Under the pieces are notes generated by a model. The model ran no database searches. It saw only the letters and a list, made by a program, of their open reading frames with translations, and was not told where the DNA came from. Below are positions 48,617 through 61,335 of a stretch of 64,000 nt of DNA, in pieces. Where the stretch lies: assembly GCA_021234535.1 (NCBI GenBank), contig CM037830.1, forward strand, positions 19,895,116 through 19,959,115, in the 5' to 3' direction. A program made the position numbers and the translations under genes. The DNA is from Stichopus chloronotus. Lineage: Eukaryota > Echinodermata > Holothuroidea > Aspidochirotida > Stichopodidae. How positions within the stretch are numbered: position 1 is the first letter of the stretch; each line of letters opens with the position of its first letter.

Positions 48617-51600
48617 CCCTGCACAAACTGGTGGCATGTGCTAGAAGTCTACTTTCTGATCCCTATCCCTGTCCCATGTGGGCAGTGTTACATAGCTAAG
48701 ATTTATCCCTGAAACGGTCCAGCTGCGAAAGTTAATTGCTAGGTCAACAGTGTTAATGTGCTGGCCAGCCCAACATGAGTTTGTGTACAGTATGAACCAT
48801 GTTAGGACTATAGATGTGTTCCAAATTAATTTTAAACTGGACACTTCCTAACATCAGAATGGTTGAGCAACTGCAGCATCACTGCTCTAATTTGTAATTG
48901 GTTACAAGCACTTTTCCTTCCATTGGCAAACAATGTTGTGATATCATTGCTAAGTTGGTAGTCCGTGGATGTGAAGTTATAATACATAAGCCACAGGCTT
49001 CCTCCACATTTTTGTGGTCTCCAATTAAGCAGCATAAAGTATTACTGCCCTTCAAGGCCAAAATTATTATTACAGTGGTAATCTGGACCTAAAGCGTTCC
49101 TGAAGAAATTTACAATATACTGGATTGTGCGGGCAGTAGTTACATTTCACAGCCTACCATCCTAATTACTGCAAACATACTGTCAGATTTTTTCTTTCCA
49201 TGTATTTTATTGACAAGTCAAATGTGATTCAAAGTCTTTTCTAAAAAGCAGTTTATTTTCTTTTCAGTAAGTACATACACCCACAATATTACAGTACTTG
49301 GATCATTTCACAAACAATTTCAGGACTCGAGCAAATTCTCATATATCAATATCATTTGCCAATATCACAATATTGCAACAAGTTCACCACCATGTACTGT
49401 TTTGAGACTCTAAATTTTTCTCTCAATGATGATGTAGCAAATCACTTACCTCTAGTTATCTGCAGTTTTTTTTCCTTAAAAAAGGAATTAGGCTTTTCAT
49501 TATCTTTATACTGTAACAGTCAGTCCATTTCAGTTGGCAAATTGCTGATCGTAATTACCCTTTTACCTGGCTGAGACTCTGCTACGGTACTGATAAATCT
49601 GTACTTCCAGTTGTCTCACTTACTGTACTGTAGTTGTCCTGACTGTCTATCTACTGTACCACTCAAAGTATTAGATGATGTGGCATTTGCCTCCTAGTTT
49701 CAATGTTGTAGTAGTAAAGTATCTCTTAGGACTTGCCCAATATGATAGAGAAGAACATTGAAGAGATTGACACAAAGTAAGTTTTGTTATCTCTTTGGTA
49801 AAAGTCAGTCTTCAGCAATTTGCTAAGATTTATGTTAGGTTATGTTAAAGACAATACCGTCTTCTGCAGTGAGTTGCATACAGTACATACAGTACAGTAT
49901 ATGACAGTGTTGTCTATGCATGTTAGATATGGCCATTGCGAATTGTCCACTTGTCATGAAACTTTACAAATATTTGCAGATATAAAATAAGTAAAATCAA
50001 GTGTGTACAGTTGTACATCTTGCAATTCAGCCTGAGAATGAACTGATGCATTAGCCCATCTGTAGTACCTGGTGTGCTATTATGCACTGCTCAGCTTGTA
50101 ATTATAATACCGGGTATTAAGATAGCTAGGTCATTGGTGCAGCTGAATGGTGCCATTAGCTTAGGTAGGTGACATGAAAAATAATGCTACATGCTTCAAC
50201 TACTTCTTACCTGTAGCTTAAAGGTGGATAGTGGTGCCTTCAACTTTCATAGGTACTGAAGATGGCATATGCTAGATAATTTTGTACTGCAGCCATATAT
50301 TTTGCAGTTAAAGGGAATGTGTGGTGCCATCAACAGTAAATGACATTTTAGATTTATGTCTAGCTACTGTCATGGCAGCTTGAAGGTGACATAGCTGTGC
50401 CATATGACAGTATAGGTACAGTGCAATAATATGACATGCAGTTTGTCTGTACAGCTATCTTCACACAGTAAAGTGATCAAGGTGCCATTCCATCAACGTA
50501 GATTATCACACAAGCTAAATTTGATGCAGATATTCATGCAGTCACAGTACTTTAGGCTTGCTTGCATGTAAAGTTATGCTTTCAGTATGTTATGATTTTA
50601 ATCTCTTGTAATGTATACTTTGCATTCATTACATATACTGTATTATAGATCTGTGGCCAGTTGCATGTTATGTAGAGGATGTGTTGTTATTCTTATCGCT
50701 ACACAGTAAACATGCGCAGTCATTGTTTTGCAAAATTGTCATGTAAGTAACACAGCTGCAGTTATGTTGTTGACTTCAGGTGCAGTCAGGTTCCACAATT
50801 CTGGAATTTCCTGCGAACTCATGGTTTCAGGTTCAACGTGTAAATATTGGTTCAGGTGCATATAGTACATTAATGTGCATGTTCAGTGTTAGGACAGTTA
50901 CAACAGGTACATTGCAGGCTTTGTAGCATCGGTCAAAGTATGTATTCTGTATATTTGTGGAGACATGTCAAGTGATACAGGTTTCTTGACTGAATGAAGT
51001 GAGATTTGGTTATACTCTACTGTGTGATATGTGCTTCAATATGGTGTGATTGCATAAAGTTGAGGCACCTTTAATCACAAGCACTTAACCTGTGTAAGAT
51101 ACTGTAGCTTAATGAGTAATTTTACTGTTCATACTTTAGACTGAAGGTGGCATTTTGTTACAGCTCTTGCGATGCAAAATATCTTTCCTTAAATTACAGC
51201 TAGCTTTGTCAGACAATTAGTGGCTATCTGCTTCAATTTAATGTTTCTGTGTGTTTATTTCAGTACTGTTCAATACTCTCCTCAGAATTGACTTAAAGTA
51301 CACTGTACTGCTTTAAAGTGTTTCTTTTTGAAGATTTACTTCATCTTCTTGAGATGAACCATGCTCATCCCTGAAGTACCCTGAGAAGATTCTCCTGATA
51401 ACTCTGAGGGCTTCAAGAGGGCAGGTGGTTGTAAAGTATACTCTCCCAATGAGGCCCAGATTCTGAAATTGAATAGTCAGGGTGCCACATGATTGTGCTG
51501 GTAATTGAAATTAAAAATAAAAAAAAAGAATGTAGGTACCTAGGTGTAAGAAATTTAAGTGTCTGTGATGCAATACCAAGCTACTATTGTAGGTGTGTAT

Positions 51601-51997
51601 ACACTCAAACTGAACAATGTAGCAAAATGATAAGTGCTAGGTCTTTGACTTTTCTCCTAAAGTAACTGTTTGCAGAACCCAGCATTTTATTGTGTGCTGT
51701 TATGTTGGGTATTATTCTTAAATACCAACTTGAGTGCAATAGTTTAAAAGCTAGTTGCAATCAATACAGAAATGGTTCAAATATTGAAAGTACACACTGC
51801 TGTCAACACAAATGTCACATTGCTGCTGACAAATTCAGATGTTAAGTCAATACCATCTGGAAGGAAAGTATACATTCGATGCTCATGGTCTTATATTGTC
51901 ATTTCCTGTTCGTATCTCACACAGCTACTGTAGATAGGATGCAGTACACAAAATCAGTTCAAAATGTGTATCGGACCGTATCTGGGAATATGACCAG

Positions 51998-52020
51998 ATG
52001 TCTATAGATACTGTGTACAT
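51998..52020 (+). repeat. Target-site duplication of the LINE insertion, left copy
   Basis: 23 bp, beginning ATGTCTATAGATACTG, identical to 53419-53441. The two copies bracket the element exactly: the poly-(TGAA) tail starts at the next base. Confidence 0.95.
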
Positions 52021-53418
52021 GAATGAATGAATGAATGAATGAATGAAAGGTTTATGCACAGCCTCTACCTTGACTACAAGGCATGCACGGTCGTGCTGAA
52101 AACAAAATAACCAATGTTAAATAGTAGAAAACAATTTAAAATAATAGAAAACAAAATGGAAAGAACAATAAATGTATACAAAAGGCACTTACTTAACATT
52201 GAGCTTCATTACAAAATTATTCGCATTAGAAAAGAGAAAATGTTTTAGGTGTTTCTTGAAACTATGTATACTGTGCATGTTCCGGAGATCAACAGGGAGA
52301 GAATTCCACAATTTAGGACCACAAATTACAAATGATCTGTCACAGAGGGTAGAAGTATTATTTGGTAAGACAATTGCATTAGAAAGAGTAGAGGTGGTGA
52401 AGAGATCGGATAAGTAGACCGGAGCTAAGCGGTGAAGGCATTTGAAAACCATTAAAATAACTTTGAAAAAGATTCTTTCGCGAACACGCAACCAGTGCAA
52501 CTGAACAAAGAGGTCAGATACATGTTCTCTTTTCTTTCTACCATAAATTAACCTAGCAGCACAATTTTGAACAATCTGTAGTTTATTCAAGAAACTCTGA
52601 TTAATACCATAATACAAGCAATTACAATAATCGATCTTAGAGAGAACTAAAGCCGTAACAAGAGTCTTAAGCTGATCAGAATTTAAATACGGTTTGAGCT
52701 TAGAAAGTTTACGAAGGACAGAAAAGCAGAAGGAAGCAGTAGCAGAGATTTGTTGGACAAACGTAAGCTTATTATCTAGGCAAATACCAAGACTTTTTAC
52801 GGAGTTGGCGAACCTTACACAATCATTGTTGTTTATAAAGGTGCCACCAATACTGATGTCACCCAAAACATTGTCACGGCCAACAAGAATAATATCGGTT
52901 TTACTTGGGTTTAAACACAGAAAGTGAGAATTCATCCAAGAAGTTAAAACGGAAAAACACTGTTGAATGTCATGATTCAAGACACGTGATTGGAAGGCAG
53001 GAGAGAAGGACTTATACACCTGATGGTCATCAGCATACCCTTCAATCTTAAAACCAAGGTTTTCAATTTTCGTGTATAAAGAACGAATATATATATTAAA
53101 CAGAACGGGGCCAAGGACAGACCCCTGAGGAACACCATACTCAATATCGATATAGCGAGAGAAACTAGAGCCAACTTTAACTCTCTGAGACCTGCCGATC
53201 AAAAAAGAATTGAACCATTTGAAAGCAATACCACGTATGCCGATATCGTGATACAGAACAGTAAGCAGTTTATCATGATCCACAGTATCAAAAGCAGCAC
53301 TGAGATCAAGAAGAATAAGAACAGAAACATTATTGGCATCAGCAGCACATAACATATCATTTACAATCTTAAGTAAGGCTGTCTCTGTACTGTGATACTT
53401 TCTGTAGCCTTTCTGTAC
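52021..53418 (-). mobile_element. 5'-truncated non-LTR retrotransposon (CR1/L2-like), 1398 bp
   Basis: An insertion on the minus strand, bounded by perfect 23-bp target-site duplications. The 3' end (left in the window) is a (TTCA)n microsatellite tail of about seven units, as in CR1/L2-type LINEs, after a ~140 bp 3' UTR. The 5' end begins inside the RT domain, the usual result of incomplete reverse transcription. The ORF is uninterrupted and the duplication is perfect, so the insertion is young. It lacks the TACTGTA word that saturates the host sequence. Confidence 0.93.
52189..53415 (-). CDS. Reverse transcriptase ORF of the truncated LINE
   Basis: An open frame of ~408 codons from the element's 5' edge (QKGYRKYHSTETALL) to TAA at 52191-52189. 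RT motifs in order are: LILLDLSAAFDTVDHDKL (first catalytic Asp), GVPQGSVLGPVLFNIYI, the active site YADD, and a SKTDIILVG block. The C-terminal segment is typical of CR1/L2-like LINEs: LHWLRVRERI, then GPKLWNSLPVDLR and SFKKHLKHFLF. The AP endonuclease and ORF1 are missing. The natural start codon is missing too: upstream in-frame codons belong to the target duplication and open only on TTG. It is not expected to make an active protein. Confidence 0.9.
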   Translation of the reverse strand, partial: QKGYRKYHSTETALLKIVNDMLCAADANNVSVLILLDLSAAFDTVDHDKLLTVLYHDIGIRGIAFKWFNSFLIGRSQRVKVGSSFSRYIDIEYGVPQGSVLGPVLFNIYIRSLYTKIENLGFKIEGYADDHQVYKSFSPAFQSRVLNHDIQQCFSVLTSWMNSHFLCLNPSKTDIILVGRDNVLGDISIGGTFINNNDCVRFANSVKSLGICLDNKLTFVQQISATASFCFSVLRKLSKLKPYLNSDQLKTLVTALVLSKIDYCNCLYYGINQSFLNKLQIVQNCAARLIYGRKKREHVSDLFVQLHWLRVRERIFFKVILMVFKCLHRLAPVYLSDLFTTSTLSNAIVLPNNTSTLCDRSFVICGPKLWNSLPVDLRNMHSIHSFKKHLKHFLFSNANNFVMKLNVK

Positions 53419-53441
53419 ATGTCTATAGATACTGTGTACAT
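53419..53441 (+). repeat. Target-site duplication of the LINE insertion, right copy
   Basis: 23 bp identical to 51998-52020. It abuts the truncated 5' end of the element at 53418. Confidence 0.95.
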
Positions 53442-53729
53442 ACAATGGTATGGTATTGGCACTGGCTGTGGGAGGGTTAATGTACTGTAGAGGTCCTTAA
53501 TTGGTGAAAAAACTCATCGAAAATCAGCTTTGGGCATCAGTAGAGGGGAGGAGGAGGATAAAGGGGCTTCAAAATGTTTAATTGATCAGATCAGCAGTAT
53601 TTTTTCTTCCTGAAAAGAGCTTTATGCAGTGCCATATCCAGCATTTGCCATGGGGATGTGGGGGTACTACAGGCTTTAATGTTTAATTCAGCTGGCTGCA
53701 GGTCTGTTTTTTTTTCGGATGACAGAGGT

Positions 53730-53780
53730 GACTTTCACTCCTCATACACTTACCTGTCTCACCACAACAATTACACTCCC
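53730..53780 (+). mobile_element. Single arm of the foldback MITE family
   Basis: Carries GACTTTCACTCCTCATACAC, then TTACCTGTCTCACCACAACA and ATTACACTCCC, the family left arm with a small insertion. It lies 40 bp left of the 53.8-55.3 kb element. Confidence 0.6.
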
Positions 53781-53821
53781 TTTTGTGTTTTAATATTAAC
53801 ATGTTCTAATGATCAACTGGT

Positions 53822-55330
53822 GTACAGTACTCTGGGTGCGAATGTAGCGGTCGTCCGATCGTCCGTGGCGACTGACATTTCTGTCAGACCACTGGAATGC
53901 ACCAAAACATGTTTGCTTGGTTGTCCTGCTGGCGACCAAATTATTAGGGTTTAACACAGTAAACCCAACATTACTAGCTTAGGCGGCAGGGATGGAAAAC
54001 CTTTCAAACCTTTCGAACCTGGTTCGCGAGAAATAGGCGAAGCTCGCGGGAAATGCTGCGTGTTGGGACACATTTTTTTTTTTTGGATAAAAAAGGGCAA
54101 AAAACCGGGAAATCTTCAGAGAAACAAATAAATGAGGGAGAACAGGGAAAATGTTGTTAAACAAATATTAAAAGAAGCTCTGTTGACCGCTATTGCTTAC
54201 AATACTCACATAGGCAAATAGTGAATGTTACCTCTATGCCAGTAAACCACGATGTCCAGTATATCCAACACGACCACGCAAGTAACCAGAATTATCGCCA
54301 GTTTGCTTTTAGGCACACTTCAGCTCAGCCGCCCTACACACCCTATGAACCCCAGTGTCCAAGGATGATTTTGCGCAGAACTTGTGCACAATTTCATCTA
54401 GCTCCATCGGTTTTAGTGTTTTTTTTATTTTTTCCGAACTCAGCACAAGATTCTCTGTGCAATTAATGAGAATGGAGTGCTTTCATACAGTAGGTACATA
54501 CACAGCATACATACAGTACATAGCGGTGCAACAGACCCACGCGGCATGGCTTGACCTTCGTACCTTCTTTACGTTTACAGTCCTACACACAGATGCAATG
54601 GTAGTGCCAAACACCTTTCTGGAAAATGTAACATTACACGCGGTAAAAACATTGCCTCGATTAAACCATTTTGAAATATGGGGGACGACTTTTATTTTTA
54701 ACTTTTTTTTTGCTGCAAGTTTCTGCTGCCTGTTGATGGTCACAGTTATCAGGGATGAAAAAGTTCGGTTCAAATGTTGTAGCTGCAACAGGTGGCTGAA
54801 TTTGAGTATTATGAATGCGATAAATGTCCATTTTGGGACAGGTGTTCACATTTTTGCACTTAAAATCTTTTCTTGGAATCATGCCAGGATTTTTTACGAC
54901 AAACTCGCAGAGCTGTTTGTAAGTAGCACAGCTTGTAGTAGTTGACAGTGTATAGTGGTCTATGATCAAGACATTCTAGGCCTATTGCATATCTATTTAG
55001 CGTAATATCGGGCTCAAGTTTCACTCGTATCTGACATCTTGTAAGTGACACTTCTTCACATTCAAAAACGTACCGTATATTGCAACAACGCAAATAGCCT
55101 AACGTTAAGCTTTTGTGATTGATTTTGCAAATATTGTACGAGTTTTCAGCTATATTTTTTGTGCTCGGCTACAGTTCATGTAAGATTTATATAACACTTG
55201 TTTTTTATATCGAGTTTTGAAGGACGACCAACAATGATGAAGGACTACCAAATTGTAGGAAATGTTCACAAGCAGGTTGTCCTTTGGACTACCAGTAAAA
55301 AGTCCTTAAATTCGCACCCTGGTACTGTAC
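53822..55330. mobile_element. Candidate DNA transposon derivative with inverted ends, ~1.5 kb
   Basis: The left end reads GTACAGTAC-T-CTGGGTGCGAAT (53822-53843). The right end reads ATTCGCACCCTG-GTACTGTAC (55309-55330), its inverted counterpart. Subterminal motifs also face each other: CGGTCGTCCG and GGCGACCAAATT on the left, AGGACGACCAAC and GGACTACCAAATT on the right. Inside are overlapping ORFs of 196 codons (+, 54355-54945) and about 100 codons (-), none with a domain I recognise. Whether GTACAGTAC is part of the terminus or a duplicated target is unclear. Confidence 0.6.
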
Positions 55331-55646
55331 AGTTAAGACGTCGCTGAATGTGATGCAGTAATGTTGCCTAATTCCAAATAGATAGCAGAAATTTAACTTT
55401 ATTTTTACCTTCAAAGTTGTAATGCAGAGAGCATCATCACAAACTTTTAGAAAAACAAGTCGTTTGGTATAAAAGCAACATTTATTACTACAGTGCATGC
55501 ACAGCACTGTAGGTTTACTGTGCAAAATATGGTTATTGTGCCATAATGATCCTGTCAAATCAGCAATTTAGTACCATTGTTATCTAACTTTTAATCTTGA
55601 TTTCAAAATGAGAGGAGAATTCTTAAAGATTAGTGCTGCAAGTTTT

Positions 55647-56180
55647 AAAAAGTTACTATGACATGAAAATGCCATTTTGGAATATTGGTTGTATTAATTA
55701 TTAAAAATGTTGGAAATAGCCACAAATTCATTCAAATATTGACAATTTTACAATCAAGTCACTGTTTACACCTCTATCGTGAATAAATGATTTGCTAAAT
55801 ATGCAAATTGCAAGGGAGGGACTCACTTGGTATGTCTTATGTTAATTTTTAAAGTATTTCAAGGGTAATTGAGGACTTAATATGCCCCTATAGGTGTTTT
55901 GGAAGCATGTATTTTCTTCTTCACAAATAGTCATATCTCTAACCAATATAAAAACTAATAATTAAGTAATTAAAGATAATATGCATAGGCCTAACAAAGG
56001 AATACTGACCTTGTGCAACACTCCAAGTCATCATATCTGCAATTTCATCAAACTTTCAAAAGCCATCTCAAAAGCAGTAATAGATAGAAACACAACTCCA
56101 ATGTAGTTTCGTTCAAGGTTTCATATACCGCAAAGTTCTTTTGAGTAGAGCCAGTTCTTTTCTCAATGCATATCACACAG
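55647..56180 (+). repeat. Dispersed ~560-bp repeat family, copy B
   Basis: Same orientation and block order as copy A: ATGACATGAAAATGCC, ATAGCCACAAATTC, CGTGAATAAATGA, TTTTGGAAGCATGTATTTTC, AATAATTAAGTAATTAAAGA, ATAGGCCTAACAA, AACACTCCAAGTCATC, and ATATCACACAGTC. It is more diverged than A from C. It starts 0.3 kb beyond the 53.8-55.3 kb element. Confidence 0.83.
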
Positions 56181-59100
56181 TCATAATTTGTATTTACACA
56201 CTGATCATTTTACCAAGTACTTCATCAGGCTGTCTGTACTGTACAGTATACATTGAAAGTGCTGACAAAATTATTTGAAAGTTGCATCAAAAACTGCTTT
56301 TCCAAATAGTACTTTGTTGTTGTTTTATTAATGTGATTAGCAGGGGCAGGGTAAGCTTAAACTGAATCCAAGCAAAGTTCATACAGATAACTTTGTACTG
56401 TAATTTGTAGCCTGTGCGGTGGTCACTGTAACCTACTGTACTTTTGCATTATACATTTCTCCCCTGAAGCAATTGTGTAGGCTATACATTAATATTCGCT
56501 CCCTTTTAAAATTTAAAAGTTGATTGGCTGGTGAAGAAGTTTTGAAATTTCACAAAAATATACCACATTTTTCTTTCTTTCTTGATGAAGACCATCAAGT
56601 ACAGTGTCTTTATACATCATGTTCCATTTGAAAGTCACATATTTTTAAAGGCATTATCTACTGTAATTCACAGTGGTGCATGTTGCATTATGGCATTATG
56701 GAAATTTGTTATGTCAGACAGATATAACTACTTGAATATGCAGTAAATTGTATTTCTTTATAATTCTTGACCAATTAGAAGAAAACTTGATAGTTTGTCG
56801 ATATGTGTAAGCTCGATAGAACAACAAAACCAATTTAAGTTTTCTACTGACCAGTTTCAAAGTCAAGGACTTCAACCATGTTTTGGGCTGAACAATTTCG
56901 TCCGATAACATCATGTCATTTTTCATGGTTTGGCAGTACTCTCACTCAATGTTTTTAGTATTGTATATACCAGACAAGGAGTTGAGATGTTCACAGTATC
57001 ATGTTTTGGCAGGAAAAAATGGAATTGCACACACGATCGTGGTGATTGCTTTTAGAACTACCATAAAAATGCCACCTACAGGTAGTGTATAGGTATGCTG
57101 ACCTGAGGGAATAAAGGACTCTTAGAATTACTTTGATGCATGCAAGATTTCTGCATTTCCTTGCAAACTTTTGGACATGCAACTTCTCAACACTCATGTA
57201 CACAATCAAAACGTATTACCCGCTTGCGCATCCTAAAAGATCATGACTCTGTGGACCTGTACTTCCAGTCTGTAGCATGTGCAATAAAGCATGACCTTAT
57301 GAACATGCCTTTGGAATAGTGGTGCATGATTCTGGATAAGAGGATGAGATAGTGACTACGACTTTATGGATTGCCTTCTTGCTTAATTAAACTATAACTG
57401 ATAAAGGTTATTAGCTGAAGGATATGGTGCTGGTACTCATTTATATTTAAAGTACTACAGTATAGATACTGTACATGTGTTTTAAATGGTAATATTCTTT
57501 AACTAATTAGGCTTAGTACTGTTTATCTCAGTCTATATAATCCAGCATCAGTGGAGATGGAAGATGTTGCCAAGGAAAGTATACAAATTTGCATATAGGT
57601 TTTTAGTAGAAATTGCTTGAACCCTAACAAATGTTGGAAGTGTGTAATCATTCACATTAATGTACAGTATAGTAGTAAAATCTCTCTTCCCTACATTTGG
57701 AGATCACTGACTTTGACAAAACAAAACCCAAGTGCTGCACGGCGTACAGTATATGTACCTGCATGGTGCTTGAAAGTAAAACTTTTCCCAGATTCATTCT
57801 GCATTCAGAGCTCTTTTCATAATTTTTGTACAGTTTGTGTAGCAAGAGTATGAACTGTGTAATATGCAAGACTCCAAATTTTTTCTTGGTGTTTTGGTTG
57901 ACCATCCCGTTTTATCAGCTACCGTTGTCAATCACTTTTCTTTGTCAAAGGGCTCATTCTTTGACAAAAACAGTAGATTCCCCACAACTCTCTGGTGTGG
58001 GATTCATGAGTCATACCATACTGTACTTACCCAAGGTTTTCTGGAGGGCTCTGCCAGTGGATGAATGACCATGAGCTCTTCAAAACACATTGAAGCATGC
58101 CAAAGCAAAAGCCAAACAAGGGCGAGCCTGGGTCTAGTCTGATGTGGTGTCAGAATTGTTTTTGAGAGCATTTTGAGCTACTGTAAGTCAGACTGATGCA
58201 TAAGTAAGCAAGGGGTATTTAGGATATATGTCTACTATATGTGAATGATGGAAAACTCTTCCGCATCATTTGTTGTCATAAACTTACTGTGCTGTACAGA
58301 TACATACATAACAAACGTGTCACAACAACTTGCACCTCTGCCAGCACTGAATAACCTGAGTCCCACATTTTGGAGAGCATGTAATATATGTCATAACTCT
58401 GTACAAATTTCGCCATAAAATGTCAGTCACCCGCAGATACCTGCCAGCAAACTGTTGCAAATTGTTTTGTTAAATACTACATGTAGTACAACTCATGTGT
58501 ACTAAATTCACATCGTATGCTGTTTAATGATAATGTCTTAGTTTATATCAGAATTTGACAATCCATTATTCCAAGCACATTAATTGTACATGTACAGTAC
58601 ATACTAGACCTGATGATGTTAGGTTTAATTAACTATAAAACAAGACAGGTAGTTTTTGAGATTACAGGACATGTATTGATTTAAATTTATTTTTAAATTT
58701 TGATGTTTGGAAAAGGAGATTTTTGCATGACTGTTAAATGTAGTAAAGCAGGATACACCACAATAGTGAAAGACACACACTGTCAATCACTATTCTTTTA
58801 TAGCACAGATTCTCAAATCTGATACCTGAATTATGAGCCAGTCCACCTAACAACCTAGCTGCAAGGAATCGTGAAGACAAAAACAGGAGGATGCCAATAT
58901 AAATTGATGCCATCGAAAATGTTGTCATTTGCCTTATTTTTTTTTTTTCATGAAGTCCAATAGTACGTTGGCACCCTCTTGTTGACAAGTTATACTGGAA
59001 ACAGGTCAAACAGTGTAAAATATGCTGTTACTGCATATAGTGAACAGTAAATACTAAGCCCTGCAAGCCTGTCCATTTGAGCAGATTAGCTGACAGTCAT

Positions 59101-60720
59101 TAATGCCTCCTAATAGCTTCGTAACCTTCTTTCCTTTTTCTTTTTTTTTGTAAAAGAAAAAAATGCAGTCAGTTAATTCTCAACTGTTCTCTTTCAATTT
59201 CTGTGTACTGTGCAACCCTCTCACGAGTGAATTCTTAATTATTTGCCACTTAAAATGCGAGGATTAATTGCATGCATTCAGTTGGAAATCTTGGTGGAGT
59301 CCTATCAGACAGAGATTAAGGGTTTACGGAAGCATACATTAAATTAATGAGGTGCTGTATGGGAGAGATTTTGTTTTCTTCATGCTGTGTCACTAAGTGA
59401 GCTGAATAAGTATGATTCATGGCTGGATGCTTTCATAGACTTTAATGGTACCCAATGGGACAGTTTAACGGCCCTTTAATTCCTACTCTTAAAAAATGCC
59501 AGAAAAAGTTTTTAAGGCCATTGGAGTAGAAAATTTTTAAAAGCCCATTTGCATTTTACTCAAGATTGGAAAAAGGAGAGATCGTTTTTTTTTGTTTCTG
59601 CAAATTTGTTTGAAGCAGGTATACCGCATCTTTAAGAGTAAAGATCATAAAAACATGAAAATGAATGAAACATGAATGTTAATTCTTTTGATTCAGGAAG
59701 GCAAAGTGCATTAGCACAAGATCAAATCGATGCATGCTGTTATTGATATTCTTGAACCATTTTGGTGACTTACTGTAAGTCACTAGAAACAATTCACAAA
59801 TACAAAAGTGGGAGGGGCGAGGGGGAGACAGAGCCCGTAAGTAGGCATGCTGACATATTGGGGCATAAGCGTCATGGACGCGTCATGGACTTGACATGCT
59901 TTAAGAGGTAATTTTGTCTTCAATTTGTGTAAATCTAAAGTCCATACTGAAGGCATAAAAATGTGCCAGGCAAAATGGTGCTCGAGTTATGAACTGTATG
60001 TATTTGTACCTGTCATAGCTAATCACAGTTTTACTGTATACATATACATCGTAGTTTATCGTTAATTGAAGCTGAGGTGTCAGAGTCAAATTCCAAAAAA
60101 CTTGTACACATGTACAGGTACTGTAATGTCTTTTCCCCTTTAAAACTTGTTTCAGCTTCAAACTTACTAGCTGATAGCTTTAGTATATTATTGAACGATT
60201 ATATGGATCATGTCATTTAATACAATGTAAATGGACGCATATATTTTCAGTCAACAGAAGTTTTGTTGATAATCTATAATGATACAGTTGTGTTCTGTGA
60301 ATGCCAAAATGAGGATCTATGTATGTTTACTGTGGGTATGTTATGCATGACTATGCAGAACTTTGCAGTCATGCCTTTTAAGGTCATATAATGCATGCTC
60401 ATAGCCAAACTTCTTGGTGCAAAACCTGACAGTATCATCAAATTGTAGGCATGCAGTCCTATTTGACAAAAATGGTCCACTATCTCTACATATATGCAAA
60501 TAATTTCAGCAATATTGCTTCACACTTAGCTGGCCTTTGCTTCAAGGAATGGTTTGTTACATTGCCAGACTTGAAATATTTCAAAACTAGTATGTTACAA
60601 ATCATTTTTTGAAGAAAAGCAAGTGCTATTTAACATTGAAGATAATTCAATTTCAGGAATTGTAACAGATTTGCATTTTCCTTGTCCTGAGGCTATAGTA
60701 CAGCATTGAATTCTCTTAAG
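56181..60720. other. Probable intronic or intergenic sequence without recognised genes
   Basis: AT-rich sequence with many TACTGTA/TACAGTA words. Small ORFs at 57617-58068 and 58734-59009 have no recognisable domains. A purine-rich GGGAGGGGCGAGGGGGAGAC tract lies at about 59811-59830, followed by a tandem GTCATGGACGC / GTCATGGACTT pair near 59871-59893. Confidence 0.5.
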
Positions 60721-60780
60721 TGACTTCACTCGATCATCCTCACTCAGCTGTCACAGCACAACAAGTGCACTTCAGCCCTC
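60721..60780 (+). mobile_element. Degenerate single arm of the foldback MITE family
   Basis: Reads TGACTTCACTCGATCATCC, then TCACTCAGCTGTCACAGCAC and AACAAGTGCACTTC. It is the most diverged arm in the window. Confidence 0.45.
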
Positions 60781-60974
60781 GGAAGTAGCTCCGGCATTCA
60801 GCAATGCCAAGGTACATGCGGAAGTAAAGTGGCGTTACATCGGCAAAACATATTGCCGAGGCACAAATAGTACAACCCCATGGGAAACGCCCACTGACTG
60901 ACTGAGCATAACGGGAATCACCAGCAGCAGCGGAAAGTTGAAATAAGCCCAGGCCTAAAATAAATGTTACAGTA

Positions 60975-61335
60975 GTAGTTCGTCCTGGTTGACAACTGCC
61001 GACGCACCCGACAGAATCCGACGATATCCGACACTTGCGACTATTTAAAAATTTTAGTCCTAAAAAATGTTGTAAGAAAAACGTCGGGTCACCCGACGAA
61101 GTTGGGGTCTATTCATGAGAGGATTACATTGATTTTAGTTGACCACAAATGCGTCGGAAGTGTCGGTAATGCCGACGGTTTTGGAAAGAAAGTACTGGGA
61201 AAGTTGGTTAGTGAAAAAAATCTCACTGCATCTCAGGGTTAACACCAAATGCGTTTATAAAGAATTCTACTGTATGTAATTTGTCCTTTAGAGCAAAAAC
61301 GTCGGACGCGACACTTTTTCCGACGGCTTGACAAG
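60975..61335. repeat. Cluster 1 of GTCGG/CCGAC words
   Basis: A dense set of GTCGG or CCGAC pentamers on both strands: GCCGACGCACCCGACAG, AATCCGACGATATCCGACAC, ACGTCGGGTCACCCGACG, GCGTCGGAAGTGTCGGTAAT, GCCGACGG, ACGTCGGACGCGACAC and TCCGACGG. The rest of the window is nearly free of them except cluster 2. This could be the subterminal repeat zone of a DNA transposon, or a binding-site array. Confidence 0.6.

Noticed and set aside
54355..54945. 196-codon ORF inside the 1.5-kb element
   Set aside because: No transposase or other motif seen, and the overlapping minus-strand frames are equally open. It may be chance.
57617..58068. Cluster of short overlapping ORFs
   Set aside because: Searched by eye for the next MFSD4A exon and for LINE C-termini; neither fits convincingly.
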